Assembly (NCBI GenBank): GCA_001752465.1 | Contig: MDJB01000059.1 | Location: 1-64,000, forward strand | Length of the DNA: 64,000 nucleotides | Source: Haemophilus quentini | GTDB lineage: Bacteria; Pseudomonadota; Gammaproteobacteria; Enterobacterales; Pasteurellaceae | Direction: 5' to 3' | Part shown: piece after piece, positions 30,634 through 39,957 of the stretch | How the letters are laid out: each line of letters begins with the position of its first letter | Position numbering within the stretch: the first letter of the stretch is position 1 | Made by a program: the position numbers and the translations under genes | The notes under the pieces: model-generated | Told to the model about the DNA's origin: nothing | The model's database searches: none | The model's input: the letters and a program-made list of their open reading frames with translations, nothing else

Positions 30634-32175
30634 TTAACGTAAGAAATAACGATAAGATTTGCTTTCTGTTACATCTTCAAAAACATAATTGAGTTGAGCA
30701 AGTGCCTGTTCAAATTCTGCTTGTTCGCGTTCTTCAATTTGGAAACCAGCAAGGATATTTCCATAGTCCGCGCCGTGGGCACGATAGTGGAATAATGAAA
30801 TATTCCAACGATTTTGTAACGTTTCCAAGAATTTCAATAACGCACCTTTTTGCTCTGGGAATTCGAACGTATATAAGCGTTCATTATCATTGGCTGCACG
30901 ACCACCCATTAAATAGCGAACATGCGTTTTCGCAATATCATCATCAGACATATCTTCAACATCAAAACCATTTTTAGTGAGGTCTGCAATAATGTCTGCT
31001 TTTTCTTGCTCATTTGTCGTTCTTACCCCAACAAACACGCAAGCACGTTTATCATCTGTATAACGGTAACTGAATTCGGTTACAGCTCGGTTACCTAATA
31101 CATAAGCAAATTTTAAGAAACTACCAGGTTGTTCAGACATGGTAACGGCTAATAAAGCTTCTCGGTTTTCACCAATTTCACAACGTTCAGATACATAACG
31201 TAATGTGTGGAAATTCAAGTTCGCGCCAGACAAAATTGCCGCCATATTTTGGCCTTCAATATGGTTTTGTTTTGCATATTTTTTCAAACCAGCTAAACCT
31301 AATGCACCTGATGGCTCCGCAACAGCACGAACGTTTTCAAACAAATCTTTCATTGCTGCGCACACTTCATCACTATCAACCAATAGCATATCATCAAGAT
31401 ATTGTTGGCATAGGCGGAATGTTTCGTCGCCAATGCGTTTTACGGCAACACCATCCGCAAATAATCCAACATGGGTTAAATCTGTTGGTTCGCCTTTGTC
31501 GAGAGCGGCTTTTAAGCATGCAGAATCCTTTGATTCTACACCGATGATTTTAATTTCTGGCATAAATTGCTTAAGCAAAATTGCTACACCTGCAGCTAAA
31601 CCACCGCCACCGACTTGTACAAACACATAATCCAAATCTGCCACTTGTTGTAGCATTTCCATCGCTAACGTGCCTTGCCCTGCGATTACCAATGGATGAT
31701 CGAATGGTGGAATAAATGTCATGTGTTTTTCTTTTGAAAGCTCAATCGCTTTTGCTTTGGCTTCATCGAAATTAGCACCGTGCAACAACACCTCGCCACC
31801 AAAACCATGCACAGCATCCACTTTAATGCTTGGGGTGTTTTGTGGCATGACGATCAATGCTTTTAAGCCTAATTGTTTCGCTGATAATGCCACACCTTGC
31901 GCATGGTTACCCGCAGAAGCGGCTATTACACCAGCTGCTTTTTGTTCTGCTGAAAGGCTAGAAATCATTGCGTAAGCGCCGCGTAGTTTAAAGCTATTTA
32001 CTGGTTGGCGATCTTCGCGCTTGATCCAGATATTATTGTGCAGTCGTTCAGAAAGTTTTCCCATTTTTTGTAAAGGGGTTACTTGCGCGGCTTCATATAC
32101 GCGTGAACCAAGTTTAACAATAGCGTTGATGTAATCTGATTGAGAGGGTTGAGGATTGGTGAGTAGGTTTTTCAT
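30634..32175 (-). CDS. ilvA: threonine dehydratase (biosynthetic)
   Basis: 513 residues. A PLP enzyme that deaminates threonine to 2-oxobutyrate, the first step of isoleucine synthesis. The PLP lysine is Lys63 in NSFKLRGAY; the glycine loop VGGGGLAAG is near 189-197. Two ACT-like regulatory repeats from about 330 to the end give isoleucine feedback control, which marks the biosynthetic form. Last gene of the ilvGM-(RM)-DA operon, 80 bp after ilvD. Confidence 0.97.
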   Translation of the reverse strand: MKNLLTNPQPSQSDYINAIVKLGSRVYEAAQVTPLQKMGKLSERLHNNIWIKREDRQPVNSFKLRGAYAMISSLSAEQKAAGVIAASAGNHAQGVALSAKQLGLKALIVMPQNTPSIKVDAVHGFGGEVLLHGANFDEAKAKAIELSKEKHMTFIPPFDHPLVIAGQGTLAMEMLQQVADLDYVFVQVGGGGLAAGVAILLKQFMPEIKIIGVESKDSACLKAALDKGEPTDLTHVGLFADGVAVKRIGDETFRLCQQYLDDMLLVDSDEVCAAMKDLFENVRAVAEPSGALGLAGLKKYAKQNHIEGQNMAAILSGANLNFHTLRYVSERCEIGENREALLAVTMSEQPGSFLKFAYVLGNRAVTEFSYRYTDDKRACVFVGVRTTNEQEKADIIADLTKNGFDVEDMSDDDIAKTHVRYLMGGRAANDNERLYTFEFPEQKGALLKFLETLQNRWNISLFHYRAHGADYGNILAGFQIEEREQAEFEQALAQLNYVFEDVTESKSYRYFLR

Positions 32176-32224
32176 AGTGTTTGTTTTGATGATGAAGTGC
32201 GGTTAGTTTTTCCTTTGTTTTATC

Positions 32225-32244
32225 CCCCTCTTATGAAGGAGGGG
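32225..32244 (-). other. hairpin in the ilvD-ilvA spacer
   Basis: CCCCTC (32225-32230) pairs with GAGGGG (32239-32244) around an 8-base loop, without a T-run next to it. It may shape mRNA stability between ilvD and ilvA; an uptake signal follows. Weak evidence. Confidence 0.35.
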
Positions 32245-32255
32245 AAACCATTAAA

Positions 32256-34094
32256 TTATTTTAATAATGTTTTATCGCGTACCGCACCTTTGTTCGCTGA
32301 GGTCGCAAAGTGACCGAATACTTTTAAAGCGAAAGATACTTCACGTTCACGGTGAGCTGGTTGCCAACCTTTTTGATCTTGTTCAGCTCTGCGTGCTGCG
32401 AGTTCATCATTACTGATTTCTAAGTTAATTGCGCGGTTTGGAATATCAATGTTGATAATATCGCCATCGCGAACTAAGCCGATTGCACCGCCTGAAGCGG
32501 CTTCTGGTGAAGCATGTCCAATAGACAAGCCTGATGTACCACCAGAGAAACGACCATCCGTTAATAAAGCACATTTTTTGCCCAAGCCCATCGATTTTAA
32601 GTAACTGGTTGGGTATAACATTTCTTGCATACCCGGTCCGCCTTTAGGTCCTTCGTAACGGATAACAACGACATGACCTTCTTTGACTTTGCCACCTAAA
32701 ATGCCTGCAACAGCATCTTCTTGGCTTTCAAATACGATTGCGGTGCCAGTGAATTTCCAAATAGATTCATCTACGCCCGCGGTTTTAACGATACATCCAT
32801 CTTCAGCGAGATTACCGAATAATACGGCTAAGCCACCTTCTTGTGAAATCGCATTTTCTTTATTGCGAATACAACCGTTTACACGATCATTATCGACGGT
32901 ATCCCAGCGACAATCTTGTGAGAATGCTTGAGTCGTGCGGATACCTGCAGGGCCTGCACGGAAGAATTTATGTAATTCTTCATCTTGATTGCGAATAATA
33001 TCGTATTGGTCTAGTTGTTCTCCCATGCTCATTCCAAGCACGGTGTGTGTATTTTTATGAATTAATCCAGCGCGATCTAATTCACCCAACAATCCCATAA
33101 TACCGCCTGCACGGTGTACGTCTTCCATATGGTATTTATTGGTGTTTGGTGCAATTTTGCTTAAACAAGGTACTTTGCGCGATAAACGGTCAATATCTTC
33201 CATTTTAAAATCTACGCCTGCTTCTTGTGCTGCCGCTAATAAGTGTAAAACCGTGTTGCTTGAACCACCCATTGCGATATCGAGGCTCATTGCATTTTCA
33301 AAGGCATCAAAGGTACCGATTGAACGAGGCAATACGCTTGCATCATCTTGTTCGTAATAACGTTTGCAAAGCTCAACAATTTGACGACCTGCTTTTAAGA
33401 ATAATTCTTTGCGGTCTGCGTGAGTGGCTAACATCGAACCATTGCCCGGTAAAGATAAACCTAAAGCTTCGGTTAAGCAGTTCATGGAGTTAGCGGTGAA
33501 CATGCCCGAGCAAGAACCACAGGTTGGACACGCACTACGTTCAATGACATCAATTCGTTCATCTGACACATTCGGATCGGCTGCTTCAATCATCGCATCA
33601 ACCAAATCTAAGCGGATTAATTGATCCGAAAGTTTAGTTTTGCCTGCTTCCATTGGGCCGCCTGAGACAAAAATTGTCGGAATATTTAAGCGCATTGCCG
33701 CCATTAACATTCCCGGGGTGATTTTGTCACAGTTGGAAATACACACCATCGCATCAGTACAGTGAGCATTAACCATATATTCTACGCTATCAGCGATCAA
33801 ATCACGGCTTGGTAAAGAATAAAGCATTCCACCGTGACCCATTGCGATACCATCATCCACTGCGATAGTGTTAAATTCTTTTGCTACGCCGCCCGCTTTT
33901 TCAATTTCTGCGGCAACAAGCTGCCCCATATCTTTTAAATGCACATGCCCTGGTACGAATTGGGTGAAAGAGTTCACCACCGCAATAATCGGTTTACCAA
34001 AGTCATTTTCTTTCATTCCTGTCGCACGCCATAAGGCACGTGCGCCTGCCATATTACGACCTTGTGTGCTGGTCGCTGAACGTAGTTTTGGCAT
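32256..34094 (-). CDS. ilvD: dihydroxy-acid dehydratase
   Basis: 612 residues. An iron-sulfur enzyme making the 2-oxo acids of valine and isoleucine from the dihydroxy acids. Cluster cysteines are visible in NCDKITPGM (about 122) and [16 protein letters not shown] (about 195). The start has GGAGAG nearby. It begins 34 bp after the stop of the inserted methyltransferase gene, so its expression probably depends on read-through of the inserted module. Confidence 0.97.
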   Translation of the reverse strand: MPKLRSATSTQGRNMAGARALWRATGMKENDFGKPIIAVVNSFTQFVPGHVHLKDMGQLVAAEIEKAGGVAKEFNTIAVDDGIAMGHGGMLYSLPSRDLIADSVEYMVNAHCTDAMVCISNCDKITPGMLMAAMRLNIPTIFVSGGPMEAGKTKLSDQLIRLDLVDAMIEAADPNVSDERIDVIERSACPTCGSCSGMFTANSMNCLTEALGLSLPGNGSMLATHADRKELFLKAGRQIVELCKRYYEQDDASVLPRSIGTFDAFENAMSLDIAMGGSSNTVLHLLAAAQEAGVDFKMEDIDRLSRKVPCLSKIAPNTNKYHMEDVHRAGGIMGLLGELDRAGLIHKNTHTVLGMSMGEQLDQYDIIRNQDEELHKFFRAGPAGIRTTQAFSQDCRWDTVDNDRVNGCIRNKENAISQEGGLAVLFGNLAEDGCIVKTAGVDESIWKFTGTAIVFESQEDAVAGILGGKVKEGHVVVIRYEGPKGGPGMQEMLYPTSYLKSMGLGKKCALLTDGRFSGGTSGLSIGHASPEAASGGAIGLVRDGDIINIDIPNRAINLEISNDELAARRAEQDQKGWQPAHREREVSFALKVFGHFATSANKGAVRDKTLLK

Positions 34095-34128
34095 AAATAA
34101 TCTCTCCGAGTAAAATTTAGGGTTAAAT

Positions 34129-35049
34129 TTAAATATGTTTTTTTATTTCTTCTGCAATTGCTTTAATTACAGGCACACATACAGTATTACCAAACTGCTT
34201 ATATGCTTGAGTATCCGAGACAGGAATTTTGAATTCTTCAGGGAATCCTTGTAACCTAGATGCTTCCTTCGGGGTAAGTTTTCTTGGGTTTTTCCCTGTT
34301 TGCTGAATAAGAATTTCACTACCATCTTTATAATATCTTGCTGATATGGTATTGGTGTAAATTGAATCAGCACTAAATAAACCATACCCAAAGCCTTTTC
34401 CATTTCTTTTATTGTTTTCTTTGCGACGCTGATGCCCAGCCCATAATTTATCGGAGATAGTATACCTGTCATCAACTTTCTCCTCTAATATATCGCCTAC
34501 TTTTGTTTGTATATTTAGTGGCTTGGGAAACTCAAAATTTACCTTACCATCTAAAAAACCAACAATATAAATCCTTTCTCTATTTTGTGGAATCCCAAAA
34601 TCTTTAGCTCTTAAAACATCATAAAAAACTTTATATCCTGCTTTTTCTAAATGCTCTAAAATTACTTTCAGCGTATTTCCTTTATCATGACCTTTTAATT
34701 GTTTAACATTTTCTAACAAAAAGGCTTTTGGTTTTTTTTCAAGTAAAATCCTCTCAATATCAAAAAATAACGTACCTCTTGTGTCACTAAAACCTTTTTT
34801 TAGTCCAGCTTGAGAAAAAGGTTGGCAAGGAAAACCTGCTAATAAAATATCATGATCTGGTACAAGTTTTTCATCAATTTGAGTAATATCGCCAAAAACA
34901 AATTCATCTTTAAAATTAGTTTTATAAGTTTGAATAGCATATTTATCTATTTCAGAACTAAAAACACAATCTACATTATTAAATGCTTGTTCAAAACCTA
35001 ATCTTATACCACCAATACCTGCAAATAGATCTACTATTTTTATCATCAT
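34129..35049 (-). CDS. DNA (cytosine-5) methyltransferase, type II
   Basis: 306 residues from the ATG at 35049, which overlaps the nuclease stop as ATGA; a TTG three codons earlier is less likely. The conserved C5-MTase blocks are in order: SAM-binding [15 protein letters not shown], catalytic [11 protein letters not shown] (Cys about 75), [17 protein letters not shown] and a final [11 protein letters not shown]. The target-recognition region has [10 protein letters not shown] and [16 protein letters not shown], the pattern seen in Dcm, M.EcoRII, M.SsoII and M.NlaX, so CCWGG or CCNGG is the likely target. It protects host DNA from the adjacent nuclease. AT-rich with no uptake signal. Confidence 0.93.
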   Translation of the reverse strand: MMIKIVDLFAGIGGIRLGFEQAFNNVDCVFSSEIDKYAIQTYKTNFKDEFVFGDITQIDEKLVPDHDILLAGFPCQPFSQAGLKKGFSDTRGTLFFDIERILLEKKPKAFLLENVKQLKGHDKGNTLKVILEHLEKAGYKVFYDVLRAKDFGIPQNRERIYIVGFLDGKVNFEFPKPLNIQTKVGDILEEKVDDRYTISDKLWAGHQRRKENNKRNGKGFGYGLFSADSIYTNTISARYYKDGSEILIQQTGKNPRKLTPKEASRLQGFPEEFKIPVSDTQAYKQFGNTVCVPVIKAIAEEIKKHI

Positions 35050-35936
35050 TTTTTCCAATATTTCATTATGTTAGGAATTTCATCAAGAAAATAACTTTCA
35101 AAATCAATGACACTACGTTTGTCTTTTAAATGTTTTTGATTTTTAACTTCATTCAATACAACTAACACAATATTGTGCGTTCCCATCTGTACAGCTTTAT
35201 TATCTGAAATATCATTATCAACTGTAAGTAAGTAAATATTTGGTATATTTGAACGACTAACTTCTTCTACGACCTCTTGCCAACGCTCTCTTAATGTTGT
35301 TTTCATCGTTCCAATAATGGTTTTATCTCTCCTTGAATTAAATTCTGCAATCCCTGGTAAAACAGAATCTACTAATTTTCCTAAACCAAGATCAGTGAAA
35401 GTTTTTTTACCTACTTGAGCCTGTGAGTCAAAACTAAATGCTAGGTATTCATAAAGATAATAAATGATTCCTTCAAAAATTTTTCCAGCCCTTGAACGTC
35501 TAGATTGTGTATTGCTTAAGCATAGTTGATAAATATAGGGACTAATTGATCCCGTATATTCCCCAAGAGTATTAATCAGCTGTTCTTGAAATTTTGTCTT
35601 CTCTTGAATATTAAGCTGAAAAAAATGATTACTTAATTTCTCAATAAGGTTATGGGGTGTTTTAAATTTTTTACTTAATTCTTTAAGAATGACCCCATTA
35701 AATGCCGCCTCTTCTTTTAAAAATTCTTGATAAGAATATTCTCTTAACAAAATAATTGCTTTTGAAAATTGTTTCTTATTTAAGAGAGTAGAAATTTCCT
35801 TTTGATTAACTTCTGTTGCTTTCTTTGCCGTATCTTTAGGTGATGAAATTAATTCATCTCTTTTTTGCTTGATGAATGCCGAAAAGGTTTCAATTTCATT
35901 ATCAGGGATCTTAATTAAAACATCTGTCAGATTCAT
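35046..35936 (-). CDS. type II restriction endonuclease, EcoRII/PspGI/Ecl18kI-like
   Basis: 296 residues. The C-terminal half has the catalytic pattern of this family: Asp190, Lys212 and Glu225. The Asp-to-Lys spacing is 22 (as in PspGI and Ecl18kI) and the Lys-to-Glu spacing is 13, in the segment KTTLRERWQEVVEE, which is close to the KTTCKDRW segment of EcoRII. That implies cutting at a CC...GG site. The N-terminal 140 residues are helical and lysine/glutamate-rich, without an obvious domain. The start codon follows the ilvM stop with no spacing (TAAATG), with GGAG inside ilvM as ribosome site. No Vsr repair gene accompanies the pair. Activity is inferred. Confidence 0.85.
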   Translation of the reverse strand: MNLTDVLIKIPDNEIETFSAFIKQKRDELISSPKDTAKKATEVNQKEISTLLNKKQFSKAIILLREYSYQEFLKEEAAFNGVILKELSKKFKTPHNLIEKLSNHFFQLNIQEKTKFQEQLINTLGEYTGSISPYIYQLCLSNTQSRRSRAGKIFEGIIYYLYEYLAFSFDSQAQVGKKTFTDLGLGKLVDSVLPGIAEFNSRRDKTIIGTMKTTLRERWQEVVEEVSRSNIPNIYLLTVDNDISDNKAVQMGTHNIVLVVLNEVKNQKHLKDKRSVIDFESYFLDEIPNIMKYWKK

Positions 35937-36155
35937 TTATCTAATCTCCACAACATCTGGCAATTTCGCCAACTGATTCACTAATAGATCTAAAGCGCGG
36001 TCAGATTTTACGGTGATTTTTAACCGCACTTGGGTTTCAATTAGTGTCATGTCCATTGTTGTAACGGTAAATCCGCGGTGGCGTGCTACGCGTAAAATGC
36101 GTTCTAGTACTTCAGGACGATGGCGAGCGACGAGTTCAAGTTTATATTCATTCAT
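35937..36155 (-). CDS. ilvM: acetolactate synthase II small subunit
   Basis: 72 residues, a single ACT-like domain (DMTLIETQVRLKITV). It is the short regulatory subunit partnering IlvG. The start overlaps the ilvG stop by one base (TAATG). Downstream, the restriction gene begins directly at its stop codon; in the ordinary operon ilvD would follow. Confidence 0.94.
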   Translation of the reverse strand: MNEYKLELVARHRPEVLERILRVARHRGFTVTTMDMTLIETQVRLKITVKSDRALDLLVNQLAKLPDVVEIR

Positions 36156-37813
36156 TAGTTCATCTCCTCTACCATATCCGCGTTACATGCACCCGGTGGC
36201 ACAAGTGGCCATACACATTCATCAGGTGGAATACATACTTGTAATAAATAGGCTGTTTTGCTGTTTAATAATCGGTTGAGTGCTGCATCCACATCATCGG
36301 CTGACTCAATACGTTCTGCAGGAATACCGAACGCATTAGCAAGCATCACAAAATCTGGGTTGTCGTCTAAAATAGTTTCACTGCGACGTTTATTCCAGAA
36401 TAAATCCTGCCATTGACGAACCATACCTAAGCGTTGGTTATCCAGTAGCAAAATTTTTACAGGTAAATTGCCACGTTTGATTGAACCCAATTCTTGGATA
36501 TTCATCATGAGTGAGCCATCACCCGTAACCAAAATGACTTCATCTTGAGGGCGTGCCTTTTTTGCACCCACAGCGGCGGGTAAGCCAAAGCCCATTGTGC
36601 CGAAACCTGCCGATGTAATGTAGTTCTCTGGAGCAAAATGCTTCATATGTTGCGCTGACCACATTTGATGCTGACCTACATCAGTACAAATTACCGCATT
36701 ATTTGGTTTACGATTAGATAGGGTGTTGAGTAATGCCCAAGGATCAATCAGGCGATGACCTTGATTTTTAATATAAGTGAAATCTAATTTTGCTTTGAAA
36801 TTTCTGATTTGTTCACGCCAAGGTTCAATATCAAGATCTTGTTTGAGTGCATTTAGTGCTTGGATTAAATCCCCTTGTAGGGCGACATCTGCACGGCGTA
36901 ATTTATGAATTTCCGCTGCATCAATATCACAATGAATCACTTTGGCATGAGGCGCAAAAGTATCAAGTTTACCTGTTACACGATCGTCAAAACGCGCACC
37001 GCATACGAGTAATAAATCGCTTTCTTGCACGGCAATATTAGCAGCTTTTGTGCCATGCATACCAATCATTCCCATATACACATCATCATTTGGATCAATT
37101 ACACCTAAACCTTTTAAAGTGGAGACTGATGGCATTTGGGTCTGGGCTAAAAATGCACGTAAGGCAGGAACAGCCTTCGCCATACCAACGCCGCCACCCA
37201 CATAAAGCACTGGTTTTTTAGCATTTTTTAATAATTCTTTCGCTTCAGCAAGTTTATCTGCCGAAAGTGCGGTCGGTTTTTCGAGTGTTTTAACGTAGGT
37301 TTTTACATTCGCAGGAACTTCACCAATTTGAATATCGCGAGGCACATCAATAAGAACTGGGCCTGGGCGTCCGCTTTGGGCAATTTCAAAGGCTTCTGCA
37401 AAAACATCGGCTAATTCATCCGCACTTTGAACGATAAAGCTGTGTTTAGTACAAGCAAGGGAAAGTCCTAGAACATCCGCTTCTTGGAATGCATCCGTGC
37501 CGATTAATGGAGAGGAAACTTGACCGGTAATGGCGACAACTGGAATGGAGTCCATCATGGCATCACCTAATCCAGTAACTAAATTGGTGGCACCAGGGCC
37601 TGATGTTGCAATACAGACGCCCACTTTTCCCGTGGAGCGAGCATAACCAATCGCTGCGATGGCAGCCCCTTGTTCATTACGACAAAGTAAGTGATCTAAG
37701 CCTGCGTCATAAAGGGCATCGTAGGTTGGCATGATTGCGCCACCGGGATAGCCGAAAAGAGTCGTGACATGGTGTGCTTTCAGGCACTCCATGATGAGTT
37801 GTGCACCTGTCAT
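36155..37813 (-). CDS. ilvG: acetolactate synthase II large subunit
   Basis: 552 residues, full length and uninterrupted. A thiamine-diphosphate enzyme condensing pyruvate to acetolactate or with 2-oxobutyrate to acetohydroxybutyrate. The catalytic Glu is in LCRNEQGAA (about 47), the FAD/intermediate domain is in the middle, and the ThDP motif GDGSLMMN...LLLDNQ is at about 427-456. First gene of the operon. The leader shows no peptide rich in Ile/Val/Leu and no attenuator, unlike enterobacterial ilvGMEDA. Confidence 0.96.
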   Translation of the reverse strand: MTGAQLIMECLKAHHVTTLFGYPGGAIMPTYDALYDAGLDHLLCRNEQGAAIAAIGYARSTGKVGVCIATSGPGATNLVTGLGDAMMDSIPVVAITGQVSSPLIGTDAFQEADVLGLSLACTKHSFIVQSADELADVFAEAFEIAQSGRPGPVLIDVPRDIQIGEVPANVKTYVKTLEKPTALSADKLAEAKELLKNAKKPVLYVGGGVGMAKAVPALRAFLAQTQMPSVSTLKGLGVIDPNDDVYMGMIGMHGTKAANIAVQESDLLLVCGARFDDRVTGKLDTFAPHAKVIHCDIDAAEIHKLRRADVALQGDLIQALNALKQDLDIEPWREQIRNFKAKLDFTYIKNQGHRLIDPWALLNTLSNRKPNNAVICTDVGQHQMWSAQHMKHFAPENYITSAGFGTMGFGLPAAVGAKKARPQDEVILVTGDGSLMMNIQELGSIKRGNLPVKILLLDNQRLGMVRQWQDLFWNKRRSETILDDNPDFVMLANAFGIPAERIESADDVDAALNRLLNSKTAYLLQVCIPPDECVWPLVPPGACNADMVEEMN

Positions 37814-37998
37814 TGTGTTTGTTTCCTGTTGTTTTTATTTTGGGATAAGTTCAGCATTGTAGCGAAATTTCGAGTCATTGGTAGGGCTTGGTGCGAAAAA
37901 AAAACGAAAAAATTGTGGCGAAAATTGGCTTGTTTTGAATGTTTATGTTCTTTTTATTAAAAAATTCGTGAATTTTTACCGCTCTTTTGGCTTATTTA

Positions 37999-38026
37999 TT
38001 GACTGATGATTAGATTTCATTATATT
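37999..38026 (+). promoter_or_regulatory. promoter of the sodium-coupled transporter operon
   Basis: TTGACT (37999-38004), 16-bp spacer, TATATT (38021-38026), then AGGAT as ribosome site 6 bp before the ATG at 38062. Confidence 0.65.
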
Positions 38027-38061
38027 GAAACTCTTTTCATTTTTACTACATAGGATAATTT

Positions 38062-39588
38062 ATGGCGCACTCAGTCCAAAAAGCGCAAAAGCGTGAGACT
38101 TTTTCTGGTCGTCGTGCATTTATTATGGCCGCGATTGGTTCGGCCGTCGGTCTTGGTAATATTTGGCGTTTCCCTTATACCACTTATGAAAATGGTGGTG
38201 GGGCATTTATCATTCCTTACCTTATCGCGTTGTTAACCGCAGGGATTCCCCTTTTATTTTTAGATTATGCCATTGGTCACCGCAATCGTGGTGGCGCACC
38301 ACTTTCTTACCGCCGTGTTAGCCCGCACTTTGAAGTGTTTGGCTGGTGGCAAATGATGGTGAATGTCATCATCGGATTATATTACGCTGTGGTATTAGGC
38401 TGGGCGGCAAGCTACACCTATTTTTCTTTCACTGGCGCATGGGGCGATAAACCAATTGATTTTTTCATCGGTGAATTCTTAAAAATGGGCGACATTAAAA
38501 ACGGCGTTAGTTTTGAATTTGTCGGTATGGTAACTGGCCCATTGATTGCGATGTGGATTGTTGCGTTAGGCGTGCTGTCTATGGGCGTTCAAAAAGGGAT
38601 TGCTAAAGCATCTTCTGTATTAATGCCAGTGCTCGTTGTAATGTTTATGGCCCTTGTGATTTATTCCTTATTCTTACCAGGTGCGGCAAAAGGTTTAGAT
38701 GCATTATTTACGCCAGATTGGTCGAAACTTTCTAATCCAAGTGTGTGGATTGCGGCCTATGGGCAAATCTTCTTCTCTCTTTCTATCGGCTTTGGGATTA
38801 TGGTGACTTACGCCTCTTATCTTAAAAAAGAATCCGATTTGACTGGTAGCGGCTTGGTTGTAGGTTTTGCTAACAGTAGCTTTGAAGTGTTAGCGGGTAT
38901 CGGCGTATTTGCAGCATTAGGTTTTATTGCTACTGCGCAAGGTCAAGAAGTTAGCGAAGTGGCAAAAGGCGGAATTGGTTTAGCATTTTTTGCGTTCCCA
39001 ACCATCATCAACAAAGCACCATTTGGTGAAGTATTAGGCGTATTGTTCTTCGGTTCACTAACCTTTGCTGCATTGACTTCATTCATCTCAGTAATTGAGG
39101 TAATTATTTCCGCAATTCAAGATAAAATTCGTATTAGTCGTGGGAAAGTAACGTTTATCGTGGGAGTACCAATGATGTTCGTTTCTGTCATTTTATTTGG
39201 TACGACAACTGGCTTACCAATGTTAGATGTGTTTGATAAATTCGTAAACTATTTCGGTATTGTTGCCGTAGCATTTGCTTCTTTAATTGCGATTGTGGCA
39301 AATGAAAAACTCGGTTTATTGGGTAATCACTTAAACGAAACGTCATCTTTCAAAGTTGGTTTCTTATGGCGTTTATGTATTGTATTAACGAGTGGTGTTT
39401 TAGCCTTCATGCTTTTCAGCGAAGGGGCAAAAGTCTTCTCTGAAGGTTATGAAGGTTATCCAAACTGGTTTGTAAACACCTTTGGTTGGGGGATGTCCAT
39501 TAGCTTACTTGTCGTGGCATTCTTCCTTTCTCGCTTAAAATGGAAAAGCGAAACCAAGTTAACCATTGATGAAACTAAAGGAGAATAA
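38062..39588 (+). CDS. sodium-dependent amino acid transporter, NSS family (MetP-like)
   Basis: 508 residues with about twelve membrane helices. The start of helix 1, [16 protein letters not shown], is the sodium- and substrate-binding signature of the SNF/NSS (LeuT-fold) family. NSS transporters take up amino acids or related amines with sodium. A tiny MetS-like gene begins one base after the stop, which points to the MetPS methionine/alanine importer group rather than tryptophan or leucine carriers. Substrate is inferred. Confidence 0.88.
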   Translation: MAHSVQKAQKRETFSGRRAFIMAAIGSAVGLGNIWRFPYTTYENGGGAFIIPYLIALLTAGIPLLFLDYAIGHRNRGGAPLSYRRVSPHFEVFGWWQMMVNVIIGLYYAVVLGWAASYTYFSFTGAWGDKPIDFFIGEFLKMGDIKNGVSFEFVGMVTGPLIAMWIVALGVLSMGVQKGIAKASSVLMPVLVVMFMALVIYSLFLPGAAKGLDALFTPDWSKLSNPSVWIAAYGQIFFSLSIGFGIMVTYASYLKKESDLTGSGLVVGFANSSFEVLAGIGVFAALGFIATAQGQEVSEVAKGGIGLAFFAFPTIINKAPFGEVLGVLFFGSLTFAALTSFISVIEVIISAIQDKIRISRGKVTFIVGVPMMFVSVILFGTTTGLPMLDVFDKFVNYFGIVAVAFASLIAIVANEKLGLLGNHLNETSSFKVGFLWRLCIVLTSGVLAFMLFSEGAKVFSEGYEGYPNWFVNTFGWGMSISLLVVAFFLSRLKWKSETKLTIDETKGE

Positions 39589-39589
39589 A

Positions 39590-39685
39590 ATGAGTACTGG
39601 TGCAATTATTATGATGATCGTGTCTCTCGCTTTGGTATGGGGTGGATTGGTTTACGCCCTGATTCGATTACCAAAAGAAGAATAA
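39590..39685 (+). CDS. MetS-like small membrane subunit of the NSS transporter
   Basis: 31 residues, too short for most gene finders. One hydrophobic helix (IIMMIVSLALVWGGLVYAL) is followed by a short charged tail, RLPKEE. This is the methionine/alanine importer small subunit (MetS) pattern. AAAGGAG (39577-39583) lies at the correct distance, inside the end of the transporter gene, and only one base separates the two genes. In the MetPS system the small subunit is needed for transport. Confidence 0.85.
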   Translation: MSTGAIIMMIVSLALVWGGLVYALIRLPKEE

Positions 39686-39707
39686 TCATAAATCTGACCG
39701 CACTTTG

Positions 39708-39737
39708 ATCTGTCTCCAAAATTTGGACTAAATAATC
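39708..39737. mobile_element. possible solo IS3-type terminal sequence
   Basis: It resembles the IS-like end near 57862-57892 read on the minus strand. It shares ATCTG, then a C/A-rich stretch, then the 11-base block TTGGACTAAAT. No transposase fragment was recognised beside it. It lies just after the MetS-like gene. Confidence 0.35.
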
Positions 39738-39786
39738 AATTGATTAAGGTGTAGGTTATTAACAAACATTATTCGATATTATTTAA

Positions 39787-39840
39787 GGGGCTGAATCAGA
39801 TTAACATAATTGCTAATCTACTTCAGCCTCTGATATTTTT
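39787..39840 (+). terminator. terminator of the transporter operon
   Basis: Long imperfect stem: GGGGCTGAA and AGATTA (from 39787) pair with TAATCT and TTCAGCCTC (to 39830), followed by TGATATTTTT. The region 39838-39910 is AT-rich with no other feature seen. Confidence 0.6.
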
Positions 39841-39910
39841 AATGTTTATGTAATGTTAATTTTATGTAAAAAAACTTTGTAAGCTTATATAAAATATGGT
39901 AGATGAGAAT

Positions 39911-39943
39911 AAAAAAGCGACCTACTTTCACATAAGTCGCTTT
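39911..39943 (-). terminator. norB terminator
   Basis: 8-bp stem AAAGCGAC (39914-39921) with GTCGCTTT (39936-39943). On the minus strand it is followed by further Ts. It lies 14 bp beyond the norB stop. Confidence 0.75.
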
Positions 39944-39957
39944 GGGGGATAACCTAA

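Noticed and set aside
34095-35936. Vsr mismatch-repair gene beside the Dcm-like methylase
   Set aside because: Dcm-like genes often have vsr next to them, but no further frame or motif is present between ilvM and ilvD.
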